From Polytrichum commune (taxonomy: Eukaryota > Streptophyta > Polytrichopsida > Polytrichales > Polytrichaceae), in contig OX485803.1 of the NCBI GenBank assembly GCA_950295325.1, forward strand, positions 24,676,001-24,740,000: a stretch of DNA of 64,000 nucleotides. Direction: 5' to 3'. The notes beneath the pieces are model-generated. The model was not told the origin of the DNA. It saw nothing but the letters and a program-made list of their open reading frames with translations, and made no database searches. The number at the start of each line of letters is the position of its first letter. Position 1 is the stretch's first letter. The translations under genes were made by a program, and so were the position numbers. This document shows positions 21,603 to 36,797 of this stretch, one piece after another.

Positions 21603-22420
21603 CTCGGGGGGGGCACTGGCGAAAAACGTAGGAACTACGTGCGATAAAATATAGGGTCTTGTATAAAAAATTTAGCGTAAAATTTGTAAAATTATTAGAT
21701 GTAGTATAGGGTGCTCTCGGATTGTGAAACATGATTATATGTAATATAGCATTTGACAAAACATGATTAAATTACCTAAGTGGTACATATAAACTAGCAT
21801 GGAGAAAAAGCGATAGTTTCAAAAATTAAATACTTTGCCACCCAAAAAAAAAACCGGCCCCACTTTAGACCTTTCGGAAATCGCATAAATGAAAGAAAAA
21901 AATGCCGGCTAATTGCCTAAATACATTAGGAAATGGGGGCTATCAACCGATAAATTTTGCACTCTCTAGGCCCACTCTCGGGTAAAAATTGAAAAATCCG
22001 AGCTACCTCCAGAAAGCTCGGCAATTAGCCGTTTCCTCTACAGAACTCCCCGGACTTTGCTCCCGCCCTCTCTCGCCCCCGCCTCCGTCAACCCTAGTTG
22101 GCAGACCTCAACTTGGTGCAAGAGTGGCACTCTGCTTCTCCGGGGCCCTGGAACAATCGGAGGATTCGGCTTCTTAACAATCGAAAACAATCAAGCAATC
22201 ACCACCAGAAGCCTGGACATATAAGTAATATAGGGTACCATAAAATCAACCATCCAAGAATTTATAATTACCAATAGGGTGCAAATAATCACAACAATTT
22301 ACCATTATTTCAAAAATTAGCATCCCTTATAATCCTTTCTCATAGGTAAATAGCCCCCATTTTAATAGGTCATTATCGTAGGTGTATGCAAAATATACAA
22401 GTGAGTGCCCCCCCCCCGAG
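21603..22420. mobile_element. E-family transposon with 8-bp target duplication, non-autonomous
   Basis: The element starts CTCGGGGGGGGCACT and ends AGTGCCCCCCCCCGAG. The exact 8-bp repeat TTCTCCTC flanks it (21595-21602 and 22421-22428). The subterminal block ACGTGCGATAAAATATAGGG links it to 47839-49337. The AT-rich body contains an unusually GC-rich segment at about 22000-22180, with a CT-rich stretch and CAACCCTAG, which looks like captured host sequence. No transposase is present. Confidence 0.8.
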
Positions 22421-22428
22421 TTCTCCTC

Positions 22429-24769
22429 TAGTCGGCCATTCTACTTCAATTTAGGGTTTCTTGTTCATTGTGCTCGTTGTGCTTGCTCCTATACTTGCTT
22501 TTGTACTCAAAAGCTCGCTCTTGTTGTTGGCATTGGAAAAGAGCGACCGAAGGACTAATTCCGGCATTTTTTGGTGGTGCCCGGTGAGTCGGCCTATCTT
22601 TGGAATTGTTTCGGAATGATGTCTACATTGAAGAATTTGATAAATCATTGTATGATCATCATCCAAAGTATATATCAAGAGGGTGTACTATCGATTTTAG
22701 AACTCATTTGAAAACCATCATAATTTAGAAGCATTGAGTTGCTAATGTCTCTGGATTGTTTGGGATTGATGTCCACATTGAAGATTTTATAAATTGAAAT
22801 ATTTGATAAATTTGATGAATTAAATCCAACTTGAAAGTTGGTATAAATTTTAATTTTACTAAAATGAAAAGAAGATCTTGGATAGTAAAGCATTTTTCTC
22901 AAAGTAATCATTTCATTCCCTTCAATTTTGGAGATATTTTATTTTAATTTTGAACATGGTTTATTTCAAGTTTATATGTATGATTTCACAAAGGCATGGA
23001 ATTGTGTCTTAAAGACTGTAATGATCAATAAGAATAATTGGAAATGCACAATGTATGACTACAAGGCCATATTTAAATAAGAAGATACAATCAGTATCCA
23101 TATAAATAAAAGAACAATACACATATAATCAACGGAAAAAAAAAGTTATTGGTACATGAGGTAGTTAACTTACTTATTTTGCCTCCCTAGCGGAAGGGGT
23201 CATATTATGAACAATTCTATATCCTTCATTATATATTACCAACCCTATTGATATTTCAAATCATGTGTTATAATTGAGTTATATGAAAAATAAAAATTAT
23301 CATGAATTCTATAACAACTCGTTAGTTATCAATAATGAGGTGGTAGATTGTAGTTTGTTGTTAAATATTCTTCATGATGTTGAAGCCTTATAGTATCTTG
23401 AACCGCATTATTTACAACGCATAAAGAAAATTTAAATTTATTATATATATAAAATAAATTTAAATTTAAATTTAAAAAATCCACATTGAAGGAATTTTTG
23501 GGCATGTTGATTGTTCAATTATGCTTTGTAACAAGTGATGCACTTAATGTCACAGTTAAAAAAACAAAAATGATATAGAAGAAGAAATTTATGAAGTGTA
23601 CAAACAATAATGATAACTTGCAAGGGTAATAAATACATAATATGAGATTGGTGCGATACTTGTGGAAATATACCCAAAATTTGCATGTATAAATTTTGTT
23701 TTGTTCAAGGTTGCTAAATTGTTTTTGGTGGACACATCTTCCCGTGGATCCTTGGGCCCCTCTAACCAAGGGATCTGACATGAGCATGCTCATATCAAGG
23801 CACTCATGAAATAGCAACCCTCATTTTGCTTTTGTCGTTTGATGTTTTTGTCCCCACAAGTGCACGTCCCTCATTATTTTTGGACAAGTGCTTTGTTCAA
23901 AAACAATCAATGTCAGTTTTTACCATGTTAATTAAAAAGCAGTCTTCATGGCCTATCATGTAGCAACAAGTGTCCCATACCACCTTCTCCGATTGCCACC
24001 CCATGATTTCAAGACTATTAATCTCGGTTGATGATGAATATTGCAGACCACACTCAATCGATGTTTTCAATTAGTATAGTGAAGATGCGAAGCCCCAGGC
24101 CTTCTCCAACCCCAGGATGTGATGAGTCGGCATCGAGGTGCCAAATGACTCCATCGATAAGAGCTCTTGGGAGTCATCAGCCTGTTAACCCCATGGACAA
24201 TAGGTTACCACAATATCACAGATCCAATAGGAGTCTATGATATCATGCAATGACATCCATGCTATACACGTTGCTGGTTAGCGTCCACAAGCAAGTGTAA
24301 CAATTTCCTTCGTAAGTCGCCACTTTGGAATATCCGATGGAATATTATTCCCTTGTTCCAACAGGGTCACAGAGTACATTATAAAATGGACCATATCCTT
24401 CCATGGGTATGTGTGTCTAGCTTTGTGGACTATGTCAAAACCATGCTGAACGTGATCCACGTATGCATGACACACATGATACTTCAAAGATAATAAGAAA
24501 TAAGTAAATAAAGAATTGTTGTTGACATGCAACTATAGTACAATTCAGACATAGATACGACAAGACAATCATCAGTGAATCCCAGTCATTAGCAGATGAA
24601 GCGATGATCGCTGTTTAATTACCGGCATGATCATTGTCCTTAACCTTCTGATGAATTGTATTCAACTAGCAATAGAAATGTAATTATATGCCATAATAAT
24701 GGATTTACTGCATCCTATTTCATGGTGTTGAAATTGATGACTTTACAAGATTTTTATTAGGAAAGACTA
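22429..24769. other. AT-rich intergenic, no gene recognised
   Basis: Short frames are present but none resembles a known family. Local direct repeats occur, for example TTTGATAAAT.AT.GTATGAT-type and AATTGAAATATTTGATAAATTTGATGAATT. No RNA gene is seen. Confidence 0.4.
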
Positions 24770-24962
24770 CACTAAATATGATATTTAGTGTCACTTACTA
24801 TTTGCACTTACACAATGCTATATCTTTTTACCATTGATGTAATTTCCATCAAGTAAAGTTGTTGATGTTTTTTTATTGTCCAAACAAGGACTTTGATATT
24901 TGTTAAAGATATAGCAATGTGTAATTTCAAATAGAAAGTGATACTAATTACAATATTTAGTG
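24770..24962. mobile_element. Small TA-MITE, family B copy 1
   Basis: The left end is CACTAAATATGATATTTAGTG followed by TCACTTACTATTTG. The right end is the inverse, with CAAATAGAAAGTGATACTAA and ATATTTAGTG. TA flanks both ends. At 193 bp it is much shorter than family A but uses the same palindromic ends. Confidence 0.8.
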
Positions 24963-25118
24963 TAGTTTTTCAATGGATGAAATCGCGACAATCTATGCGT
25001 TGTTGTGTGCACACACATGACCACCCTCCTCTTGCACCTCATATAAATGAATCTTTTTGATTGAAATCTCTCACAATCACACTGTCATTCTAATATTTTT
25101 GGGTAAATGGTGATACAT

Positions 25119-25490
25119 GTGGAGGCCACATATGTTTGAAAACACCGGTTTCATAACAAACTTTATTACTAAGAAAAGGTAAGAGGATTTTGGCCTTGAC
25201 ATGTGCCTAATTTTGAGGAGCTTGGTTTCAAGGTTCATTCCTCTTTTCTTGGGTACAAATATCCGTTTTCAACTCCGATCCAAAACAATGGTTTTGCATG
25301 GCTTAAGCCTTCCATTTCCAATCGGAGTTGGAAACGACAACTTTAATTAAAAAAAGAATACCAACCCTAGACCCAAGATCCTCAAAGCTAAGCACATGTC
25401 AAGATTGAAATTCTTTTACCTTGGTTTACCAAACTCCATATCGAAAATCAGCATTTTTGAACATGTGCAGCCTCCCCCTACGAAGTTATC
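25119..25490. repeat. Long imperfect hairpin of about 370 bp
   Basis: The two halves pair imperfectly along most of their length. The outer arms pair GTGGAGGCCACATATGTTTG with a CACATGTTCAAAAA-type inverse near 25465. The middle arms pair AAGGTAAGAGGATTTTGGCC with the inverse near 25405-25424. The central part pairs CAACTCCGAT with ATCGGAGTTG (25270 and 25320). It may be a foldback MITE or a hairpin-RNA locus. No protein is encoded. Confidence 0.65.
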
Positions 25491-28028
25491 TCCTTCAAAT
25501 GTGCACATAGCAATTTTCAATGTGTATTAATTTGGAAGGTTAGTACAAAACATTACTCAGCTAATAAGTTGTGTTCAGCTGCCCTGACTTCACATTCAAT
25601 CTAAAGCATTGAGGTTCCAACATGTGAAATCTTTATTCTCGAATCTAATCTTGGGCCCATGAACATAGCCCATCAGCTGAGTATAGTTATGTACATAAAA
25701 GAAGTTATAACTTTGACATTGCAATTTGAATATTTCAGGCCCAACAGTACCCATACCCATTATATGCATAACATTCTGAAACTGAACATGCCGGTTCACA
25801 CTCACGTGGGAATTACCACTCATGGGGTTAATGCTGTTAAAACCCATCAGCACTGAAGAGTACTGAGGTCCCCATGGATAAATATTATGCAAGCAGTAAG
25901 TAGTTCATAGGATGTTCAAATGAACTCATCATAAATTTAACCGACTCTATCCATTACCCTTCTAACCCTATATGGAGTTGTACAAGTTTTGAGCTTCTGT
26001 TAATTTCAGATTTCACTACTCCGATCAGATAATATTTTCAAGTAAATTTCTTATAGAGAGAGCTGGATTTAACCAACCTGAAATATATGTGGAATTATAA
26101 CATGAAATACATTGATGCTGCAAGCGCAAGGAATCCAGTGTATTTAATGTCATATTCGTTTGTTTGTGACATTCTTAGTTTCCACTGAGAGAAAAATGTC
26201 ATATTTGTGGCATTATTGCGCTCAATAAGTTGAGATTAACACAATCAAAACGCATTAGTGGTAGTACTGATCCCTATGCAGCCTTCATCTTCAACTACCC
26301 AATATCTGCTGATCTGCACGGTTTAACTTACCTATATTTTGCAGGAGGAAGCACCTTTTGCGGTGAGTTGTGACATAATTGTGTAAACGATGGATGGATA
26401 GATTGGGTAATGTAACACCCCTGAATTGTATCAAGCGTCTCCGAGTCGATTGCTTTGAACTGATCTGGAGACTCGGATGCGGCGACCAGGCTACCTAGGA
26501 AAAGATTCTAGGCCGCTTTGCATGCCTTGAAGCTGCGTGTGGTAGGTAGCCGACCATGCACCTATGTCAGACTTAGGTATCTCACCTTCGAGGTAGCTGT
26601 CGGAACCGGACATTCGCATAAGCGGTACCTGGTTAGACAGGTGAAGGATATACGTATCGACCCATCAGCCCCAGCAGTCACGAAAGATTCCGGGTAGAAA
26701 AACTAGAATGAATATACTATGAGGCCAGATTAACTCGGGCAATATCATATGGCATGCACATAGGTCGACAGAATCAGATCCTGCAAAATTAACACTCTGC
26801 AATAGGTCTTTGAAATCTGGAGTCATAATAAGCTCATGTCGACTTGACGAGTCTCATAATCTCCATCAGCGCCAACTACTGGACTTTCTTCCTGAACTGA
26901 CAAATTGCGGAAAGATACTACTAGCTAGTAAGGTTGGGCATTCATGAAGAAATCAGTAAATGCATGTCGTTTCACGTTTTAAAGCTTGCAACCGCAAACT
27001 TTTTAATCTCTGATGAGCATCTGCAGCAATCTACAAAAGCAACGATCGCACCTTCTGGTGTAGTTGATCGACCGTGTTCGGTTACTTGAGTACCTGAATC
27101 TTGATAAAAGTGCCACATTGAAGTTTCATTGAAGGCAGGCCGGATACAGTAGCCTAGAGTCGTCTATACCCATTCAGCTACCAACTTGATCCATCGTTCG
27201 CTAAAGAGATCATATGAAAAACCCTTGATAAATATATCTAGATAAATTCCTCGTTGAGAGGAAACATGCAGCAAATTTCTGGATCCTGGCAGGAAGCTGG
27301 TTTAGGCTCGTCAACCAAGCAGGAATATACTACTCGTTCATCCCAAGCACGTTGTTTCTTTGATCTAAATGGACGTGTTTGCAAAACCCCTCGCTCACTG
27401 ACCTGCATATAACTTACTTTGAATCTGGTTCCAAGCAGAGTTCAGTTCAGTGTACTGGTGAAGTGGTCGTCAAGGTGATCATCAGGCTATAATGCAGAAC
27501 TAATTCAGAACAAAACAATGTCGTCACCGTCTCATGATTCATGCTAAGTTCCAATGCGGAAGCTACTAATTTTGTCATCATTATCATGTAGACTGGCAAT
27601 CCAGCCAGATCAGTTGTTCAAGGGGCTAACTAAGAGCCACCTGCATCATCTGCCACTGTCTATACAATAGCTACCTGCTACGTACTAAGATTCTATGATC
27701 TGCAGAATCGACTCTTCCGAGAAAGATCATATGATCCGTTTTGTAGTACCGGGTGTCTAGTTGACCCTAAACCCTAAAACCACATCATGAGGAACACCTG
27801 CGTATATTTTGAAATGGCCTACCTAGTTGCCAATATTGTAAGCGACATGTACATTATAATTGGAGACGTCGGCGCAGAAGATCTGTGAATCAATCGACTC
27901 ATCTAAGGGTAATATACATCTGGCAAGGCGCGCGTGAGGTGATTAATCCGGATTGATGATCTCAGCATAACCTCATGTCTCCTGTAACCGCAGATGTTGT
28001 ATTGAAGTGCTGTAGCTCAAAGTATGAG
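25491..28028. other. Intergenic, downstream flank of the phytoglobin gene
   Basis: No gene is recognised. A sequence beginning TGTAACACCCCTGAATTG at 26414 resembles the way many plant LTRs start, but no partner end or primer site was found. The GC content is somewhat higher than in the flanking deserts. Confidence 0.4.
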
Positions 28029-30576
<2,548 letters not shown>

Positions 30577-31900
30577 CAAAACCCCACCACCATCATCATC
30601 AATTACATGAAACTGGATTATTCGAGTGGCTGCATCGTCAACCTTTTGCACAGGAGGAGAGGGGAGGAGGAGTCTACTCCACCATCCTATCCTCATAACC
30701 TAATTTGAAGCACTATAATATATCTTTTCAAGTGAGGTTGATCTCTTTAAATATGCGCTACCTAGCTGCCTGGCTTCAACACGTTTAAAAGCGAAGTGCA
30801 CCACCACAGACAGAAACATGGAGAAGAAGATGATGGTCCTAGCTAGCTGTGATCCAGTAGTGCTGGCAACGGCATCTAAGACACACTTGATGAAGCTTCG
30901 AATGGAGCTAGCTAGCAATGCGAAAGAAACTGACCAGGAGTCCGGCCAAGGTTATCCATCACATCCGCTGGCATGCATTTGAGAGACTGACCCGGCCCCC
31001 ACATTCAAACTTGAAAGGTAATTTTTTTAGAGTTTCCAAGTGGGTTACACCGATCTGCAGTACTTCAGAGATGGTATTAGCAGCAGCTTACCGTCAGGTG
31101 CTAATCCCTGCACCACAGCCATAGATTTCTCCCCTCCCTCTCTCACCCTCTCTCTCTCTTCCTCTCCTAAAACCTCCCTAACCTTCCATCTTCGGACAGG
31201 TACTATCTATACTATCTCTTCTCTCTTACTTCGGAGGCCCCAGGCTAGCTTCGAGGCTCTCTAGGATTGTTTGAAATGCATTTGCCTAGTGCCTTGCCTT
31301 GACACCGCCCCCCTGCCATGCCGGCCGACAGACGATGAACCACGTGCTCACACGGCCGAATATCGCCGTCATCCTTGCCTAAGATAGTTCTGCAACACCG
31401 GCTCTCTCTCTCTCTGTCTCTCTCTCTCTCGATATGTATCACTCCATCACTCTTAAGTCCTGATGATCTTCCCTCCCGAAGTCTACTGTAAAGTATGAGG
31501 GATTTTCCCAGGCAGTGCGATTCGCTACTACCAACTACCCACCCGAATCAATGGTTTTGTCCGAAGAAGCTAGGGAGGATCGATCGAGGCTAGGCTCGCA
31601 GCATGTCACAGGACAAGTCAAGCGATGAATAACTTGTGGGTGGTGTGGTCTTCTGGCCTGATTTGGCCTTGGGCTTGGGCGATTTCCCAGGAGAACTTTA
31701 GGATCACCGGATCTCACTGGTCAGTAATTGGCACGGCCGCCGCTCATCTCCGAGTCCAGCCTGCACTCAGTCGCCCATGTTGTATAGTACCTATAATATG
31801 TCCTCTTCTAGAACCTTGCCATTTCACCTGCGCATTACCAGGCTGGGATTTACAGCACCCTCTCAACAGTCACAGCTACACTAAACAGTCCGATTAGTGT
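30577..31900 (-). promoter_or_regulatory. Putative promoter and leader region of the phytoglobin gene
   Basis: This is the DNA upstream of the minus-strand start. It contains pyrimidine-rich tracts on the plus strand (31130-31170) and a CT/GA microsatellite at 31402-31430, both common near plant promoters. I cannot place a TATA box or a hypoxia element with confidence. No other gene is recognised here. Confidence 0.35.
31402..31430. repeat. (CT)n microsatellite
   Basis: Fourteen CT dinucleotides are interrupted once by GT. On the minus strand it is a GA tract upstream of the phytoglobin gene. Confidence 0.9.
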
Positions 31901-34900
31901 GGGTTACCATTTGGAGTCACATATTACTCTAACTTTTTATTCTTGATTGTCATTTTTGGTCTATTACCATATGATAATTTCAAATGAAAGCATGAGTTGG
32001 AAGAAACTAACACATCTATTATTGTCAAATTTTCCTAAATCTTAGGACCCCCTTGTGTACATCTACTTGTACTTCAAGATTCTAAATGGCCTTTTTAAAT
32101 GTATACACTAAAGAGAAATAATACCTCTCCCTTGTGTATACTATGTACTTAAGTGCCTCAAATAATACCCCTTCTTACACTCACGTTAGTTCATATATGG
32201 CATGAAGAGTCCACCCCCCAGGGCATTTTGACTTAACTAGTCAAATTAGGATGTCATAGTTGTGGAGGTGGGAAGGCAAGACATTATGGGAAAAAACTCA
32301 CTTCTAATCTAAAATTGGGCAGTTTGGAATCTCTTAGCGTAACTCAACATCATTGTTTTCTTTAATGACTACAAACCCTATAAGGCCAAAAACAAGTGAC
32401 CTATTGAGACCACTAACCAAATAAGGTACGTTTACCTTATCCTACATGCATATGAGATCGGGTGTACATTTGTCCCCCTCCCCGAAACCATCACCACGTG
32501 TCATTATGTGATTGGTTGGGACTTGTTGTGGAAATTGGATTTTATGCAAAGACGTGTGTGAAAGTATGATGTGCACGTATGATATGTCCACTAAGGTGCG
32601 GCACAACGAGACTATGTATAACCATATTATTCAACATCTAACTTACCTTTTCTCTCCGAGAGAGAGAGAATTATAGCATACAAGCATACCTCTCATCTAT
32701 CCAACATAAAAACTTGACCCCATGTAGGGTTGTGGTCGATTCATCTCAAATGACTTCGACTAAACTAATTTGGGATCTTCAAAGCTGCTAATTATGGTGT
32801 TGTATCAACTTGAAATAGCAATACATGGGTTGCAAACTAATTCACGACTTTTATATTGGATGAATGAGAGGTTCATCTCTCTCTCTATTTGATAACTTGT
32901 CATCGTGGAATTGACTATAAATGTTTTTTGAGTGACGTGAGAACTGGATTTAGGAGATGGAAGTGCTCAAGAAGACTTCATCGTTTGGTGTGTCATGAGA
33001 CTTGTGCGTGGCGAGACTACAACAGAGGGTTCTCTAATATTTGACCAAAATATATATATATATATATATATATTTCCCTCAAGTTTTGCCACGTGTCAAT
33101 CCTTCACTGGTTGAACCTCTTGAAACCCATGTGGAAACTCATTCCGGCACTTAGTACAGATGAAATATAATAGAGAGCCCTCTACGGTAGGGAACAACCG
33201 CATCAGTCAATGCATCTCACTTACTTTCTCTGTCACTCTCACTCGCATTGATTCAGCTCTCGATCGCGACTCTGGACGTTAACCAGTGCCAGTCAAAGAG
33301 TGCAGTGTCTCTACTAGACACTTCACACGAAGCAGCTTACTGCGCAAGTGCTGAAGTGGGGGAACATACGTACTCCACAAAAGGAGGCTGAAATGGCCGG
33401 CACATGAAAAACTTCAGGTCTCGGACACCAAAGATTTCAGTTATTACAAAGTCCTAGCTCTGTGTAACCGGGCAAGAGGAAACTGTCACATGTGCAGGTT
33501 CACCCAACATAACAGCCCTGAAATAATATGCAGTCTGGAGGTTGCCCTTTTAGTTAATTTGACTTCGTAATTAGTTTCAAATATCCCGAATTAGTCTACC
33601 GGAAATCATTTGAGATGAAACAGCCACAAACCTGTAGAGGGTCAGGTTTTATGCTGGATGGATGAGAGGTATATTCGCGTGGGACAATTTTCTTTCGGTG
33701 TGTAGCCGGACTTGGCACTCACATTTCTATGCAGAGGGAAAACCTAACCATGGTGGCTGGATTGCTTGGAGTTAGACGACGTATGAATGCAAGGTTCCCC
33801 CTACTGTTCCGTGTGAATAAAAATGATGACAAGTATCTTGAGCGCTTTGATGAATCATGAGTTGCTAGAGGTGTATGTGCATCTGTAGCTAGTAGGAATA
33901 AAGTCGCAGGAAAATGTTAAACTGCATGTAAATAAAATCATTGTTTATTGAGCCCAAAGCCAGTTTGTGAGCACGATACGAGTAATGCTTTTCTAAAAGC
34001 ACAGCCTAGGTGCTCATGTGAATGTCACCTATCTTTTGATTTACCCAACAATCGGTTGTGGGGGAGCTGATGGTCATTGCCATTGCAGCTATAATGACTC
34101 TTAGTTCATTGGTATTTCATAGGAGTGGCGTCCCTCCTGAGCCCAACTTGAGATAAATGGGTGCATTTGTAGAGTAATTTTACTTTCATTGGAAGCGTTG
34201 CCAATTGAATTGAAGTAACTAGAAAAAAACTATACTAAAATCTGATTTAGTGTGGTTCACAATAACTGTCTTGCAATCACTGGGTGGCAACCACTAGAAA
34301 GGGCATCAGATGACACTCGATGCTACATGGCAAATCATGATGACCGCTCTAATTAACATGGCACACCAATTTTAATGCTACATGAACGCAGATGTTTAGT
34401 GTAAAATCATGGTTGGGTTTTGTACCATTGCAATTTGAACTAAGTAGTAAAATAGGCGGCCAGGCCGGTGAAACTTGTGGACAACAATGCACAGGAGGAG
34501 CTGATGATGTAGGTATACTATTTTACATCTGGGGATTCAAAATATATATGACTGAAGTAGTATACATGGCAGTTTAATTATGATTATTCCTCTAGGCTGG
34601 TTCCATGACCCCTGGAACAAGGACGCCCTGTCTACCCTCCCTTTAGAAGAATGTGGAGGGAGGGTAGGAGCTGCTTGCAAAGCCTTGATCAGCCCGTTTG
34701 TCATGTGGCGGGCCATTATATTACTGTTTTCCTGTAGGTATGTTTAGGCTGGCGTAGTTGTATAAATAGCACCTTGGACTGGAAAGAGGATAAGGAGAAA
34801 GAATATCCATTCCTGTGGACTGTGGTAACTTGGACACTCAAAAATCTGGGTCCCAGGATCCACGGCACTCCTGACTTCCAATCATAACCGCTGATTGGGT

Positions 34901-36579
34901 GATTCTATTGGATCCAAGGGAGCCAAAACCCGGGGCCTTCTTATAATATTATTACAAATTTATTCCTTTCCGCAATTGGAAAGATGCTAGGGACCTCGAG
35001 TCTGGCCAAACAGGAGCTGGTGGCCTGACACTTTCTATTTTTCCAAATTTCTGGGAACTAGGTGTGACCAAGTTCTCAATCAGTCTGTCAAGTTCTGTCT
35101 CCGAGGATGCTGCCTGCCTGCCTCCCGGGTAGGCAAATAACCTTTGTGCTGCACTTTTCATCATAGTCACCATATAATTAATAAATAATAATCATCGCAA
35201 GTTCATATTATAGGGAAGCGATAATCACTGTTGAGTTGTGCCACTTGTGAGTGACATGCTTACCTGTTCTTTGGCATGTTTGGTGCACTGCGTGCAGCCA
35301 AAATGTGTTCTCCAACATGGGCAGGCATAAGCTAAACCCACAGTATATGCCATTGTCGTACATTTGGAGGCTTGTTACATATAGTAGCATTGATATTAGG
35401 GTGTGTGTTGGGCCACATATACTTACTGTGAAATGTGGGCACTTCCACCACAACAGACATTTCTGGCCATTGGGTCAGCTCGGAAATTGTCTCTCATGGC
35501 CAGCAATCACAAATCACGAAGATGATCTGAAGGTTCAGAATCAGAGTTCAGATGCAAAGGTTATGAGAGGTCAAAGCATTCACTATTGAGCCTAGAATGG
35601 GTAATAAATTCGGTGTACGTAGTCCAAACTCGTCCAAACACATCTTCTTAGTGTCCGATCTTGACTAAACACCTTGCCAAACACATTACACCACTGAAAT
35701 AAAGGTTCCAACATACTGTATGTTCCAGGAATTGTTGCACATGTTAGACTCGAATGTGTATTGGAACATACTTCAGGATTCGGTTCTAGCTATGTGCATT
35801 TAACCATGTTTAAGCGTGTCATGGTTAAATGTGTAGAAGAAAAAAAAACAGTCCCAAGATGGAGTTCCTCAGAATTTGGTGCACTCTTTGTTATCCAGGT
35901 ATCCAAACCCTAGGCCTCGCACTCTAGAGACACCTGTGGAAATTATACAACTGCATTCACACCATCATCAGGTGATCTTCCATTTCCGGCAATTTGCACA
36001 CTTACCAGAGGTGTAAAATCTTGCCCAGCTGGTGGCCTCCATTTGTACAGTGCTGCATTCTGGGTCCACAACTGATCAGGGCCATTATGTATCCCAAACT
36101 CGAGGATTCAATCAACACAAGCAAGCTAGGGGAAAGAAGCTCAAAGACAACAATGTGGATTCTGGTGTGGATTCTCTGGTAAGTGTGCAAATCACACACC
36201 AGAATTTTTATGTAAGATCTGAAAGCTGGGAGGTGGAGACAGTCATTCCCCAACACTACCCTAACCACAGAAATCAATTTCTTCCATAAATCAGAAGCAC
36301 ATCCAATATGTCAGGAAGTCTCATGTACCTTTCACGAAATCCACCAATGTAATTCTTCCTACCATAGTTCAAGCAAGACTTCCTGGAGTGAGAACAGCAA
36401 TCAGGATCAAGATTGGAAATGGGTCTCTCCAAATCCTCTCCCTTATGTACAAAAACGACTGCCCATTTTACAAAATTGACACATACATACACATTGATAC
36501 ATAGATACCTTCACCAGAGCCTTGCACTTGAGAAACTCCAGTTAGTAATAGAGCTCGTGCTATCCATTTTGAAGAGCTC
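31901..36579. other. Intergenic, dispersed repeats, no gene recognised
   Basis: The sequence holds a (TA)n run at 33051-33073, CT/GA tracts near 32657 and 32876, and the repeat 33077-33190 shared with 14556. Solo palindromic ends resembling the TA-MITEs lie near 31877-31903 and 34216-34256. Open frames up to 112 codons (35251-35589) show no family features. No RNA gene is seen. Confidence 0.4.
33077..33190. repeat. Dispersed repeat shared with 14556-14665
   Basis: See the copy at 14556. This copy starts immediately after the (TA)n microsatellite and ends AGAGAGCCCTCTACGGTAG. Confidence 0.6.
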
Positions 36580-36797
36580 CACTACATATGATAATTAGTA
36601 TCACTTACTATACAGAGTTACACAATCCTATATCTTTTTACTATTGATGTAATTTTTTACTAAGTAAAGATGTTACTGTTCTATGATGTCCAAACAACCA
36701 ATTCAACCTTCGTTGGTAAAAAAATACGATGTACAGTAAACAATTATACTGTTGCGTGATTCCAAATAGTAAGTGACACTAAATATCATATGTGGTG
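36580..36797. mobile_element. Small TA-MITE, family B copy 2
   Basis: The left end is CACTACATATGATAATTAGT followed by ATCACTTACTAT. The right end is the inverse, AAATAGTAAGTGACACTAAA and TATCATATGTGGTG, then TA. The interior shares GTTACACAATCCTATATCTTTT-type sequence with 24770-24962. Confidence 0.75.

Noticed and set aside
26414-26700. TGTAACACCCC start that resembles a plant LTR
   Set aside because: No matching LTR end, partner LTR or primer-binding site was found. The same motif also occurs by chance at 7344.
27764-27780. CCCTAAACCCTAAA, an interstitial telomere-like run
   Set aside because: Only two units are present and no array. It is better regarded as a chance motif or a telo box.
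30577-30696. 40-codon N-terminal extension of the phytoglobin
   Set aside because: It is in frame, but low-complexity and unlike globin N-termini. The ATG at 30576 gives the usual length. A transcript could overturn this choice.
35251-35589. 112-codon plus-strand frame
   Set aside because: The opposite strand is open as well, the composition is not coding-like, and no motif is recognised.
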